Positions 16,608 through 25,638 of a DNA stretch of 64,000 nucleotides are shown here, one piece after another. The stretch lies in assembly GCF_002009175.1 (NCBI RefSeq), contig NZ_CP018047.1, forward strand, positions 2,728,001 through 2,792,000, read 5' to 3'. The first letter of the stretch is position 1, and each line of letters starts with the position of its first letter. The translations under genes and the position numbers were made by a program. The notes below the pieces were generated by a model. It did no database searches. It saw only the letters and a list, made by a program, of their open reading frames with translations, and was not told the origin of the DNA. The DNA is from Streptomyces niveus (GTDB lineage Bacteria > Actinomycetota > Actinomycetes > Streptomycetales > Streptomycetaceae).

Positions 16608-17030
16608 ATGGTTGTTCCGGGCGGTGATTACCTTTTCTTCGGCGGCATGATTCTGCTTTTCGGCTGGTTGGCAACGCACTACGCGCGTCGCCTTTCGGGC
16701 GTGAATCGGGCACTGCGAAAGGGCATTCGGGCGGAAGGCGTCTGTGTACGGATCGAGCAGGAGCCTTACAACAGATCCGACGCACGGCAGTACTTCTTCA
16801 CCTTCCGTTTGCCGGACGGCCGCCAGATCGAGTTCGAGGATCTGGCGAGCCGGTCGATTCGCGTCGGCGACCCGGTGACGGTGACGTACGACCCGGCGGC
16901 CCCGGAGCGCACGGCGACGGTCGCGGGCCGCGGCAACTGGTCGCCGGTGCTCCAGTACGGGTTGCTGGTGGTGGGTTGCGGGCTGGCGGCGGCCGGCTTC
17001 GCGGCGGTTCTTCTTTTCACGGTGGTCTGA
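16608..17030 (+). CDS. DUF3592-type membrane protein
   Basis: 140 residues: an N-terminal membrane helix, a beta-rich soluble part (FFTFRLPDGRQIEFED; GDPVTVTYDPAAPERTATV) and a C-terminal helix. This is the DUF3592 layout, whose function is unknown. Codon use is less GC-biased than in its neighbours over the first 50 codons. It starts 10 bp past the lipoprotein gene. Confidence 0.82.
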   Translation: MVVPGGDYLFFGGMILLFGWLATHYARRLSGVNRALRKGIRAEGVCVRIEQEPYNRSDARQYFFTFRLPDGRQIEFEDLASRSIRVGDPVTVTYDPAAPERTATVAGRGNWSPVLQYGLLVVGCGLAAAGFAAVLLFTVV

Positions 17031-17094
17031 GAGGGCGGGATTCAGGTTCCCGCCCCCGGCCCCACAGCACGAGCACTTACGGAGGCGGTTGGCG

Positions 17095-17538
17095 ATGACG
17101 AGGTACGGCTACCCGGGGGCGTCCGCCCAGCGGGACGAGGGACGCGGAGCGGCGGTGTTCGCCCTCGCACGCGCCTGGGCGGCCGGCATCGTCGTCCTGC
17201 TCCTGACGGAGTATCTGCAGACCACACTGGTCAACGATCACCTGGCCACCTCGGAGAACCTGGAGACCTTCAACGGCAGACTGATGCTGATCCACATCCC
17301 GAACGCGGTCTGCATCGCGCTGGCCACGTGGGCGGCGGGCAGGTTCCACCGCGAGCCGTTCCGTGACTCGAGGACCCAGCACGTCCTCGCGGTCTTCACG
17401 GTCGGTGTGGCGGCGCAGGCGCTGAACATGGTGCTGCAGTGGCAGGCCCTGGAGGCCGAGGGCATCCTCATGTCGAACGCGGTCCTGGTGGTGGGCGTGG
17501 TGGCGGGCTACTCGGCGGAACGGCTCCAGGACGAGTAG
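17095..17538 (+). CDS. Four-helix membrane protein, function unknown
   Basis: 147 residues with four predicted membrane helices (starting near residues 18, 62, 92 and 122). ATG 17095 is chosen because GGAGG lies 9 nt upstream; the in-frame TTG six bases earlier is too close to it. No family motif is recognised. It follows the DUF3592 gene by 64 bp and is the last gene before the chitinases. Confidence 0.78.
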   Translation: MTRYGYPGASAQRDEGRGAAVFALARAWAAGIVVLLLTEYLQTTLVNDHLATSENLETFNGRLMLIHIPNAVCIALATWAAGRFHREPFRDSRTQHVLAVFTVGVAAQALNMVLQWQALEAEGILMSNAVLVVGVVAGYSAERLQDE

Positions 17539-17572
17539 CCCGCGTGCGCCTGGCCCATGTGCCGCGTCGGTG

Positions 17573-17636
17573 GGATGCCGCGTCGGGCGGATGCCGCGTC
17601 GGGCGGATGTCGTGTCGGGCGGATGTCGTGTCAGAG
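17573..17636. repeat. 16-bp tandem repeat
   Basis: Four head-to-tail copies of GGATGYCGYGTCGGGC, the last one degraded, with a diverged fifth copy just before. The array ends 4 bp before the chitinase -35-like TTGACA. Confidence 0.85.
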
Positions 17637-17639
17637 GTA

Positions 17640-17666
17640 TTGACAACTCGAATGGTCTGGACCATT
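17640..17666 (+). promoter_or_regulatory. Chitinase promoter with DasR-type operator
   Basis: TTGACA (17640-17645) is followed by AATGGTCTGGACCATT (17651-17666), a perfect 16-bp palindrome matching the dre sites of DasR, the GntR-family repressor that is released by glucosamine-6-phosphate and N-acetylglucosamine-6-phosphate. Chitinase genes are classical DasR targets. Confidence 0.75.
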
Positions 17667-17753
17667 TTTACGCCAGGTCCTGTCCCGGGCCTGGCGGTGG
17701 CCACCGTTCCTGATCCGTACCTCCAACCCGACATCCCCCAGCGGAGGCATCAA

Positions 17754-19523
17754 GTGGAACGTGTACCCGACGGCAGACGCAGACCTGGCAGCACCGGCAG
17801 CACTGACGGCAGCGGCAACACCGGCAACCGACGCGGCCGGAAGCGGAGTTGGCTGGGAGGGATGGTGGCCGTCGTGGCCGCCGGCGCCCTGAGTGTGGGC
17901 GGGATGGGCGGTGTCGCGCAGGCCGCCGACATCAATGTCGCCAAGAACGCCGGCTTCGAGGCCGGGCTCGCCAACTGGTCCTGTTCCGGCGGGAGCGGGG
18001 CCGTCGTCGGGTCTCCCGTACGGAGCGGGGCCGGCGCGCTGAAGGGGACGCCCGCCGGGCAGGACAACGCCAAGTGCTCGCAGTCCGTGGCCGTGCAGCC
18101 CAACTCGACCTACACGCTGAGCGCGTGGGTGCAGGGCGGGTACGCGTACCTCGGGGCCAGCGGCACCGGGACCACCGACGTGTCGACCTGGACGCCCGGC
18201 GAGAGCGGCTGGAAGCAGCTCACCACGACCTTCAGGACCGGCGCCTCGACGCGCGCGGTGACCGTCTACACGCACGGCTGGTACGGGCAGAGCGCGTACC
18301 TCGTCGACGACCTGTCCGTCTTCGGCCCGGACGGCGGCGGGGGCGGCGACCCCGACCCGCAGGCCCCGGGCACTCCCGCCGGGCTCGCCACCGGCGCCGT
18401 CACCACCTCGTCGGTGGCGCTGAGCTGGAACGCCGTGAGCAGCGCGACCGGCTACAACATCTACCGCGACGGTACGAAGGTCCAGACGGCGAACGGGACT
18501 TCGGCGACCGTGACCGGGCTGGCGGCGGCCACCACCTACCAGTTCCAGGTGTCGGCGACCAACGCGGCCGGGGAGTCCGCGAAGTCCGCGGCCGTCAGCG
18601 GCCGGACCTCGCCGGGCGGCGGCGACCCGGGCGGGCCCTCGGTGCCGAGGCACGCGCTGACCGGCTACTGGCAGAACTTCAACAACGGCGCGGCCGTCCA
18701 GAAACTCCGTGACGTCCAGGCGCAGTTCGACATCATCGCCGTGTCGTTCGCCGACTCGACCACCACACCCGGCCAGATCGTCTTCAACCTCGACCCGGCC
18801 GTCGGCTACTCGGGCATCGCCGAGTTCAAGTCCGACGTCGCCGCGAAGAAGGCCGCCGGCAAGTCCGTGATCATCTCGGTGGGCGGCGAGAAGGGCAACG
18901 TCACGATCAACAGTGACGCCTCGGCGACGGCGTTCGCCAACAGCACCTACGCCCTGATGCAGGAGTACGGCTTCAACGGCGTCGACATCGACCTCGAACA
19001 CGGCATCAACTCCACCTATCTGACCAAGGCGTTGCGGCAGCTCTCGGCGAAGGCCGGCTCCGGTCTCGTACTCACCATGGCGCCGCAGACCATCGACATG
19101 CAGTCGACCGGCAGCGAGTACTTCAAGACGGCGCTCGCCGTGAAGGACATCCTCACGGTCGTCAACATGCAGTACTACAACAGCGGCTCGATGCTCGGCT
19201 GCGACGGACAGGTCTACTCCCAGGGCTCCGTCGACTTCCTCACCGCCCTCGCCTGCATCCAGCTCGAAGGCGGCCTCGACCCCTCCCAGGTCGGCCTCGG
19301 GGTCCCCGCATCGACCCGTGGCGCGGGCAGCGGTTACGTCTCCCCGACCATCGTCAACAACGCCCTCAACTGCCTGACGCGCGGCACCAACTGCGGCAAC
19401 TTCAAGCCGTCGAAGACCTACCCGTCGCTGCGCGGTGCGATGACCTGGTCCACCAACTGGGACGCGACGGCCGGCAACGCCTGGTCGAACGCGGTCGGGC
19501 CGCACGTCCACGCACTGCCGTAA
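17754..19523 (+). CDS. Secreted multidomain GH18 chitinase
   Basis: 589 residues from GTG 17754, with GGAGG 6 nt upstream. A long signal peptide ends GVAQAAD (about residue 63). A carbohydrate-binding module (NAGFEAGLANWSC to VDDLSVFG), a Gly/Asp-rich linker, a fibronectin type III domain (about 203-290) and a C-terminal GH18 domain (about 300-589) follow. The catalytic motif is GVDIDLEH with the acid Glu415. The enzyme should cleave chitin outside the cell. The catalytic domain is nearly a copy of the next gene, over long identical stretches, which points to a tandem duplication with gain or loss of the binding modules. Confidence 0.93.
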   Translation: MERVPDGRRRPGSTGSTDGSGNTGNRRGRKRSWLGGMVAVVAAGALSVGGMGGVAQAADINVAKNAGFEAGLANWSCSGGSGAVVGSPVRSGAGALKGTPAGQDNAKCSQSVAVQPNSTYTLSAWVQGGYAYLGASGTGTTDVSTWTPGESGWKQLTTTFRTGASTRAVTVYTHGWYGQSAYLVDDLSVFGPDGGGGGDPDPQAPGTPAGLATGAVTTSSVALSWNAVSSATGYNIYRDGTKVQTANGTSATVTGLAAATTYQFQVSATNAAGESAKSAAVSGRTSPGGGDPGGPSVPRHALTGYWQNFNNGAAVQKLRDVQAQFDIIAVSFADSTTTPGQIVFNLDPAVGYSGIAEFKSDVAAKKAAGKSVIISVGGEKGNVTINSDASATAFANSTYALMQEYGFNGVDIDLEHGINSTYLTKALRQLSAKAGSGLVLTMAPQTIDMQSTGSEYFKTALAVKDILTVVNMQYYNSGSMLGCDGQVYSQGSVDFLTALACIQLEGGLDPSQVGLGVPASTRGAGSGYVSPTIVNNALNCLTRGTNCGNFKPSKTYPSLRGAMTWSTNWDATAGNAWSNAVGPHVHALP

Positions 19524-19552
19524 CGATCCCCACTGCTCCCCCACACACGAAC

Positions 19553-19586
19553 CAGCAGCGCCGCCGCTCCCCCGGCGGCGCTGCTG
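19553..19586 (+). terminator. Terminator between the chitinases
   Basis: Perfect 13-bp stem CAGCAGCGCCGCC (19553-19565) with GGCGGCGCTGCTG (19574-19586), 8-nt loop, 30 bp past the stop codon. Confidence 0.85.
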
Positions 19587-19625
19587 CGTGATCCGGGCCG
19601 AAAACGGCCCATCGTGTCCAGGCCC

Positions 19626-19652
19626 TTGACAAGGCCAATGGTCTGGACCAGT
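19626..19652 (+). promoter_or_regulatory. Second chitinase promoter with DasR-type operator
   Basis: TTGACA (19626-19631) followed by AATGGTCTGGACCAGT (19637-19652), differing from the upstream chitinase site at one base. The spacing between TTGACA and operator is the same in both genes (5 nt). Confidence 0.75.
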
Positions 19653-19719
19653 TTGTAGGTTCAAACGGTGGCCACCGTTCCGTACCGCCCCCCACATCTC
19701 CCCCCACGGAGGCCATGCA

Positions 19720-20757
19720 GTGCACAGGAAAGCACGATCCCGCACGCCCCGAACGCCCCGCACGCTCAAGGTCCTCGCCGTGGCAGGCGTTCTCGCCGTC
19801 GCCGCACTGGCCGTACCCGCGGCCAACGCCGCGAACGAGCCCGCGCCGGCCGCTGCCGCCGCACCCGCCGCCGTACCGGCCCACGCCGTGACCGGCTACT
19901 GGCAGAACTTCGACAACGGCGCGACCGTCCAGACGCTGGCCGAGGTCCAGGACGACTACGACATCATCGCCGTCGCGTTCGCGGACGCCACCGGCACCGC
20001 CGGACAGGTCGACTTCACCCTCGACTCGGCCGGTCTCGGCGGCTACACCGACGAGCAGTTCAGGGCCGACGTCGCCGCCAAGCAGGCCGCGGGCAAGTCG
20101 GTCGTCATCTCGATCGGCGGCGAGAAGGGCACCGTCTCGGTCAACGACGAGGCGTCGGCGAACGCCTTCGCCGACTCCGTGTCCGCGCTGATGGACGAGT
20201 ACGGCTTCGACGGAGTCGACATCGACCTGGAGAACGGCCTCAACTCCACCTATATGACGCAGGCGTTGAAGTCGATCGCCGGTCAGGCGGGCGACGGCTT
20301 CGTCCTGACGATGGCGCCGCAGACCATCGACATGCAGTCGACGTCCAACGAGTACTTCAAGACCGCGCTCGCCGTGAAGGACATCCTCACCGTCGTCAAC
20401 ATGCAGTACTACAACAGCGGTTCGATGCTCGGCTGCGACGGACAGGTCTACTCCCAGGGCACGGTCGACTTCCTCACCGCCCTCGCCTGCGTCCAGCTCG
20501 AAGGCGGCCTCGACCCCTCCCAGGTCGGCCTCGGTCTGCCGGCCTCACCGAGCGCGGCGGGCGGCGGCTACACCGACCCCGCCGTCGTCAACGACGCGCT
20601 GGACTGTCTGACGCAGGGCACCAACTGCGGCAGCTTCAAGCCCGACAAGACCTACCCCGGTCTGCGCGGCGCGATGGCCTGGTCCACCAACTGGGACGCC
20701 TCCAGCGGCGACGCCTGGTCCAAGGCGGTCGGCCCGCACGTGCACGGCCTGCCGTAG
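19720..20757 (+). CDS. Secreted single-domain GH18 chitinase
   Basis: 345 residues from GTG 19720, with GGAGG 7 nt upstream. A signal peptide ends AANAANE (about residue 40), an Ala/Pro linker follows and then only the GH18 domain, with GVDIDLEN and catalytic Glu171. Segments such as MAPQTIDMQST and VVNMQYYNSGSMLGCDGQVY are identical to the upstream enzyme. It lacks binding modules and so probably acts on soluble or accessible chitin, complementing the larger enzyme. Regulation should be shared through the matching DasR-type site. Confidence 0.93.
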   Translation: MHRKARSRTPRTPRTLKVLAVAGVLAVAALAVPAANAANEPAPAAAAAPAAVPAHAVTGYWQNFDNGATVQTLAEVQDDYDIIAVAFADATGTAGQVDFTLDSAGLGGYTDEQFRADVAAKQAAGKSVVISIGGEKGTVSVNDEASANAFADSVSALMDEYGFDGVDIDLENGLNSTYMTQALKSIAGQAGDGFVLTMAPQTIDMQSTSNEYFKTALAVKDILTVVNMQYYNSGSMLGCDGQVYSQGTVDFLTALACVQLEGGLDPSQVGLGLPASPSAAGGGYTDPAVVNDALDCLTQGTNCGSFKPDKTYPGLRGAMAWSTNWDASSGDAWSKAVGPHVHGLP

Positions 20758-20793
20758 CCGTACCGCGACACCCCGAACCACCCCCCACAGACC

Positions 20794-20824
20794 GGTGGCG
20801 CCGTCGGACTCCGACGGCGCCACC
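20794..20824. terminator. Bidirectional terminator
   Basis: Perfect 14-bp stem GGTGGCGCCGTCGG (20794-20807) with CCGACGGCGCCACC (20811-20824) and a 3-nt loop, between the converging chitinase and Nramp genes. Confidence 0.85.
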
Positions 20825-20858
20825 GTGTGCTCTCAGCGGGTGTTCCGCCACCCGCCGC

Positions 20859-22169
20859 TCACCAGGGCAGGTCCCGCACCTGCTGCACGCACAGGATGAC
20901 GAACAGCAGCCCGCCAGCGGCGAGCATCACATTGCTCACGATGCCGTTGCGCCACTCCGCGGGCGTACGCGAGGAGTTGAGCAGCCACAGCAGTGTGAGC
21001 GCCAGGAACGGCATGAAGAACGCGCCCAGCACGCCGTAGACCACGACCAGGCCGAACGGCTGGTCCAGGAAGAGCAGTCCGATCGGCGGGAAGGTCAGCC
21101 AGAGCAGATACGCCCGGAACGGCACCGACCGCTCGCGCGCACCCGAGGCGACCTCGTCGACCGTCCGCTCGCCGACTGCCTCGCCGGTCCTCCGCTCGCG
21201 CTGGAAGCGCTCGACGAAGTCAGCGAACATCAGGCTCACGCCGTGCCACACACCGACCAGCGCGCCGAACGACGTCGCGAAGAAGCCGATCAGGAAGAGC
21301 TTCGCCGTCACCACGCCGAAGCGCTCCTCGAGGACCACGCCCAGGTCGATGAGGCCCCGGTCGCCGGAGGTGAGCGCGATCTGCGAGGAGTGCAGCAGCT
21401 CGGCGCCGATGATCAGCATGGCGACGACGAAGACGCCGGTGGTGATGTAGGCGACGCGGTTGTCGATCCGCATCACCTTCATCCAGCTGGTGTTGGTCCA
21501 GCCCTTGGCGTTGACCCAGTACCCGTACGCCGCCATCGTGATCGTGCCGCCGACCCCGCCGATCAGACCGAGCGTGTAGAGCAGCGAGCCGTCCGGCAGT
21601 ACGGGGGCGAGCCCCGCGAAGGCCGCTCCGAGGTCGGGCGCGACGCGTATCGCGACGTACACGACGATCAGGAACTTCATGCCGATGACGACCGTCATGA
21701 ACTTCTCGAAGACCAGATACCGGTTGAACCAGACGAACAGCAGGCCCAGCAGCCCGAAGAGGACCGCCCAGGTCTTGAGACCGGGGCCGTCGGGGAAGAG
21801 CGCCACCATCGGCAGCGCGCTGGACGACATGGCGGTCGCGCCGTAGACGAAGCCCCAGATCACGACGTAGATCGCGAAGTAGACGGTGGTCCACTGGCCG
21901 AGGCTGCGCCAGCCCTCGAACAGGGTGCGGCCGGTGGCGAGATGCCAGCGGCCGGCGGCCTCGGCGAGGGAGATCTTGACGATGCAGCCGATGACGGCGG
22001 CCCAGAGCAGCGTGTAGCCGAACTTGCTGCCCGCGATGAGGGTGGCGACCAGGTCGCCGGCGCCGACACCGGTCGCGGCCACCACGATGCCGGGGCCGAT
22101 GTACCTCCAACTGGACTTGCGCGGCTGCGATTTGGCGGCGTCCGTACCGCTGTCGGTGATATCTGCCAT
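20859..22169 (-). CDS. Nramp-family divalent metal transporter
   Basis: 436 residues from ATG 22169, behind GGAGGTCGACGC. It has about eleven membrane helices. The first helix carries GVGAGDLVATLIAGSKFG, corresponding to the metal-binding helix 1 of Nramp proteins, although the usual DPGN is replaced by GAGD. That change marks a divergent Nramp branch, some members of which carry other substrates or magnesium, so metal identity is uncertain. It has a long polar loop (FQRERRTGEAVGERT). It converges on the chitinases and has no operon partner. Confidence 0.85.
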   Translation of the reverse strand: MADITDSGTDAAKSQPRKSSWRYIGPGIVVAATGVGAGDLVATLIAGSKFGYTLLWAAVIGCIVKISLAEAAGRWHLATGRTLFEGWRSLGQWTTVYFAIYVVIWGFVYGATAMSSSALPMVALFPDGPGLKTWAVLFGLLGLLFVWFNRYLVFEKFMTVVIGMKFLIVVYVAIRVAPDLGAAFAGLAPVLPDGSLLYTLGLIGGVGGTITMAAYGYWVNAKGWTNTSWMKVMRIDNRVAYITTGVFVVAMLIIGAELLHSSQIALTSGDRGLIDLGVVLEERFGVVTAKLFLIGFFATSFGALVGVWHGVSLMFADFVERFQRERRTGEAVGERTVDEVASGARERSVPFRAYLLWLTFPPIGLLFLDQPFGLVVVYGVLGAFFMPFLALTLLWLLNSSRTPAEWRNGIVSNVMLAAGGLLFVILCVQQVRDLPW

Positions 22170-22284
22170 GCGTCGACCTCCACACTCGTCCCCGTAAGTG
22201 ACTCGGGTCACCAAAGCCGTACGGCGAAGATCGCGCAAGAGGTCCGGCGGTCTCGGTTCCGTTTCCGCCGGGCAGAGATGTCGC

Positions 22285-22767
22285 TCAGGGTGTCCAGGGG
22301 GCGGGGTTGTCCCGGCGGCCGAGATAGACGTGGAGCACGTACCCGAGATCGCGGAACCACTGCTCCAGCGTCACGCGGTTGCGCGCCTTCACCACGCACT
22401 CGTAGAACTTCCCGCCGGGCAGTACGACGGCCACCATGAGCCGGTGGCCGCTGCCCGGTTTGGAATGCACGCTCTGGATGTCGGACCAGGGGAACTCGGC
22501 GCTCTGTCCCTCGAAGTCGAACGTCACGCCCGTCTCGTCGACGACGATGCCGCTCCTGCTGTCGGCGGCGAGGAATTCGGGGTTGGCGGGCGGGCCGGCG
22601 TACTGGTTGGCGTACGGGTTCGGTTGCGCCGGGGGTTGCGGCGGCGGGTTCAGGTACGGATTCGGCCGGGGGTGCGGCTGCGGGCTCAGGTAGGGGTTCT
22701 GCTGAGGATGCGGTTGCGGTGGCGGCTGCGGATTCGTGTACGGGTTCGGGTTCGGCTCCGGGTACAT
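22285..22767 (-). CDS. Pro-rich protein with PH-like domain
   Basis: 160 residues. The first 60 are Pro/Asn/Gln/Tyr-rich with repeated PNPY units (five or more). The C-terminal 100 residues look like a bacterial PH-like domain (GVTFDFEGQSAEFPWSDIQSV; LPGGKFYECVVKARNR). No signal peptide. Function unknown; such proteins may bind a partner at the membrane. It lies 15 bp downstream of the GntP gene stop and may be read from the same transcript. Confidence 0.8.
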   Translation of the reverse strand: MYPEPNPNPYTNPQPPPQPHPQQNPYLSPQPHPRPNPYLNPPPQPPAQPNPYANQYAGPPANPEFLAADSRSGIVVDETGVTFDFEGQSAEFPWSDIQSVHSKPGSGHRLMVAVVLPGGKFYECVVKARNRVTLEQWFRDLGYVLHVYLGRRDNPAPWTP

Positions 22768-22782
22768 GGAGCCGTACCGTAC

Positions 22783-24261
22783 CTAAATCACCAGGCTGAG
22801 CAGCGCCGCGACCACGAATCCGGCCACCGACAGGACCGTCTCCAGCACCGTCCACGACTTCAGGGTGTCGCGCTCGGAGATGCCGAAGTACTTGGCCACC
22901 ATCCAGAAACCGCCGTCGTTGACGTGCGAGGCGAAGATCGAGCCCGCCGAGATCGCCATGATGATCAGCGCGAGGTGCGCCTGCGACATGTCCTGGCCCT
23001 CGACCAGCGGTACGACGATGCCCGCCGTGGTGACGATCGCGACGGTCGCCGAGCCCTGGGCGACGCGCAGCACGACCGAGATCAGCCACGCCAGCAGGAT
23101 GACCGGCAGACCGACGTCGTTGAAGGTGTCGGCGAGCGCGTCCGCGATGCCGCTGCCCTTGAGTACGGCTCCGAAGACCCCGCCCGCGCCGACGACCAGC
23201 AGGATGTTGCCGACCGGCTTGAGGGACGCGGTGGAGACCGTCTCCAGGGAGTTGCGGGACCAGCCGCGGCGGATGCCGAGCAGGTAGTACGCGAGGAGCA
23301 GCGCGATCGTCAGCGCCACGAAGGGGTGGCCGAAGAACTCGACGACCGACCGGAGCGTGCTCGGGTCCAGGGCTATGGAGGAGAACGTCGCCAGCAGGAT
23401 CAGGATCAGCGGGGTGCCGATGATCGCGAGCACCGTGCCGAGGGCGACCGGCTTCTCGGGCGGGGCGACGCCCGACGCCTCCTGCTCGGCGGCGACGGCG
23501 TTCTTGGCCTCGGCCGCGGCCTCGACCATGTCCTGCGGTACGTCGACGAAGAGACGCTTTCCGATCCACGCGGCGTAGACCCAGGCGGCGAGCACGGCCG
23601 GGACGCCGACGACGACGCCCATCAGGATGACCCAGCCGAGGTCCACATTGAACAGACCGGCGGCGGCGACGGGGCCCGGGTGCGGCGGCAGGAACGCGTG
23701 GGTCATCGACAGGCCGGCGAGCAGCGGCATCGCGTACAGCAGGATCGATTTGCCGGAGCGCTTCGCGGCGGCGTACACGATCGGCGCGAGGACGAAGATG
23801 CCGACGTCGAAGAAGACCGGGATACCGAAGACGACACCGGTGACACCCATCGCGAGCGGGGCGCGCTTCTCGCCGAAGAGGTTGAGCAGGCGGGTGCTCA
23901 ACACCTCGGCGCCGCCCGACACTTCGAGGATCGCGCCGAGCATCGTGCCGAGCCCGATGATGATCGCGACATGGCCGAGGATGCCGCCCATGCCCGACTC
24001 GATCATCGAGACGGCGGCCGACTTCTGGACGGTGCCGAAGAGTTCGGTCACGGACAGTCCGGCGGCGAGGCCGACGGCTATGGAGACACCGAGAAGGGCG
24101 ACGAACGGCTGGAGCCTGACCTTGATGATCAGGAAGAGGAGGAGAACGATTCCGAGGACGGCGACGGTCAGCAGACCGGCCGTCCCGTCTATCAGCAGAA
24201 GCAGTCCGCCGGTGTGGGGTGGGGCCTCGGGCGCGGGGGGTGCGTCGGCCGCGAGCAGCAT
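22783..24261 (-). CDS. GntP-family gluconate/sugar acid permease
   Basis: 492 residues with about twelve membrane helices and GntP signatures (GMGGILGHVAIIIGLGTMLG; FFDVGIFVLAPIV; THAFLPPHPGP). GntP proteins are proton symporters of gluconate and related acids. It lies 172 bp downstream of a kinase-iclR-ridA operon. A PfkB kinase and this permease together suggest uptake and phosphorylation of a sugar acid. Substrate identity is not determined by the sequence. Confidence 0.92.
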   Translation of the reverse strand: MLLAADAPPAPEAPPHTGGLLLLIDGTAGLLTVAVLGIVLLLFLIIKVRLQPFVALLGVSIAVGLAAGLSVTELFGTVQKSAAVSMIESGMGGILGHVAIIIGLGTMLGAILEVSGGAEVLSTRLLNLFGEKRAPLAMGVTGVVFGIPVFFDVGIFVLAPIVYAAAKRSGKSILLYAMPLLAGLSMTHAFLPPHPGPVAAAGLFNVDLGWVILMGVVVGVPAVLAAWVYAAWIGKRLFVDVPQDMVEAAAEAKNAVAAEQEASGVAPPEKPVALGTVLAIIGTPLILILLATFSSIALDPSTLRSVVEFFGHPFVALTIALLLAYYLLGIRRGWSRNSLETVSTASLKPVGNILLVVGAGGVFGAVLKGSGIADALADTFNDVGLPVILLAWLISVVLRVAQGSATVAIVTTAGIVVPLVEGQDMSQAHLALIIMAISAGSIFASHVNDGGFWMVAKYFGISERDTLKSWTVLETVLSVAGFVVAALLSLVI

Positions 24262-24433
24262 GGGGGGACCTCGTGTTTCGTGCGTCGATGCGTGTCGAGC
24301 GGGCTCCCGGGCAGGGGATCGGGCAGGGGGGATCGCGGCGCGGCGCCCGTGGGGTACGGGGAACGGGCACCGTGCCGTGCCGTGAGGGGGATCGAGCGGC
24401 CGGACCGTCCGGCCGGGGCCGGAGGGGCCTGGA

Positions 24434-24853
24434 TCAGCCGAGTACGGCCAGCGCGTCGATCTCGATGAGCAGTCCGGCGGGCAGACCGACGTACACCGTC
24501 GTACGCGCTGCGGGCGCGTCCTTGAGGTCCTGCTCCTCGAAGTAGGTGTTGTAGATCTCGTTCATCTCGGCGAAGTGCGCGACGTCCGTGAGGTAGACGC
24601 GCAGCATCATCACGTCGTCCCAGCTCGCGCCGCCCGCCTCCAGGACGGACTTGACGTTGGCGAGGGTCTGGAGCGTCTGCTCCCGCAGTGTCGGGCCGAC
24701 CACGGTCGGGGCCTCGCCCGCGACGGCCGGGAGGAAGCCGACCTGCCCGGCCACCTGGAGGATGTTGCCCTTGCGGACGCCGTGGGAGAACTTGGCCGGC
24801 GGCGCGGCGTGCGTGGCGGGGACGACTGCGGTCTTCGCGGTCTGGTCGCTCAT
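24434..24853 (-). CDS. RidA-family enamine/imine deaminase
   Basis: 139 residues with the RidA core: SHGVRKGNILQVAGQVGF, NVKSVLEAGGASWDDVM, and the C-terminal RTTVYVGLP with the conserved Arg followed by LIEIDALAV. RidA proteins hydrolyse reactive enamines released by PLP enzymes. The divergent gene at 26991 encodes such an enzyme, giving RidA a clear job here. Its ATG overlaps the stop of the IclR gene (ATGA). Confidence 0.93.
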   Translation of the reverse strand: MSDQTAKTAVVPATHAAPPAKFSHGVRKGNILQVAGQVGFLPAVAGEAPTVVGPTLREQTLQTLANVKSVLEAGGASWDDVMMLRVYLTDVAHFAEMNEIYNTYFEEQDLKDAPAARTTVYVGLPAGLLIEIDALAVLG

Positions 24854-25638
24854 GAGATCTCTTTCCGAAGAGCGGGGGGTGCGGGTTCCGGTTGGTGCGT
24901 GTGCCCTGAATACTCGCGGCTGATCGCGTCGGCGGTGCGGCGCAACAGCGGAAGCAGGGCGAGGAGTTCATCGACGGTGACGACGACATTCGGCGCGGAC
25001 ACCGACATGGCGGCGACGACCCGGCCGTCCGCACCGCGGACCGGGGCCCCGATGCAGTTGATGGACTCCTCGTGGCCGCCGAGATCGGTGGCCCACCCCT
25101 GTTCGCGTACGGTCGCCAGCTCCTTGAGGAAGGCGGCGGCGTTCGGGATCGAACGGGGGGTGTACATGGGGAAGTCGAGCCGCTCGGCGAGTGCGCGGCG
25201 CTCGGCTTCGGGCAGGTCGGCGATGAGCAGCTTGGCGACGGCCGCGACGGTGACGGCGACCGGCTTGCCGATCCGGGAGTACATCCTGACCGGGTAGCGG
25301 CTCTCGACCTTGTCGATGTAGAGGACTTCGCTGTCCTCTATGACGGCGAGATGGACGGTGTGCCCGCACTGTTCGCCCAGCGCCATGAGGTGCGGGTGGG
25401 CGATCTCGCGTACGTCCAGGCTCTCCACGGCCTCCTGCGCGAGGGCGAAGAGGCGGGCGCCGAGGCGGTAGCGCTGGTCCTGCTGGCGGTAGACGAGCCC
25501 GTGCTCGTGCAGGGTGCGGAGCAGCCGCAGGGCCGTGGACTTGTGGACGCCGAGGCACGCGGCGACCTGTCCGAGGTCGGCGGGGCCCCGGGCGAGGAGC
25601 GGCAGGATGCTCAGCGCGCGGTCGACGGTCTGGCTCAT
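24850..25638 (-). CDS. IclR-family transcriptional regulator
   Basis: 262 residues. An N-terminal winged helix (VAACLGVHKSTALRLLRTLH) and a C-terminal effector-binding domain (YSRIGKPVAVTVAAVAKLL; DLGGHEESINCIGAPV) are typical of IclR. Both start and stop overlap neighbours by ATGA, so kinase, regulator and RidA are translated as one unit. It most likely controls this operon and the divergent D-amino acid genes from the palindromes at 26935-26969. Confidence 0.93.
   Translation of the reverse strand: MSQTVDRALSILPLLARGPADLGQVAACLGVHKSTALRLLRTLHEHGLVYRQQDQRYRLGARLFALAQEAVESLDVREIAHPHLMALGEQCGHTVHLAVIEDSEVLYIDKVESRYPVRMYSRIGKPVAVTVAAVAKLLIADLPEAERRALAERLDFPMYTPRSIPNAAAFLKELATVREQGWATDLGGHEESINCIGAPVRGADGRVVAAMSVSAPNVVVTVDELLALLPLLRRTADAISREYSGHTHQPEPAPPALRKEIS

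Noticed and set aside
14197..16785. 862-codon minus-strand frame opposite the Flp-leader and lipoprotein genes
   Set aside because: No ribosome site or domain; the plus strand has leader, lipobox and matching promoter.
17573..17636. Possible CRISPR-like array
   Set aside because: Repeats are head to tail with no spacers and no cas genes nearby.
17439..17753. Upstream extension of the first chitinase frame
   Set aside because: It runs through the end of the previous gene, the tandem repeat and the operator; GTG 17754 with GGAGG starts a normal signal peptide.
20859..22169. Standard manganese transporter MntH
   Set aside because: The helix 1 motif is GAGD rather than DPGN, so metal specificity should not be assumed.
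19668..22439. 923-codon plus-strand frame spanning chitinase 2 and the Nramp gene
   Set aside because: Reads Arg-rich nonsense through a chitinase in another frame and antisense to a clear transporter.
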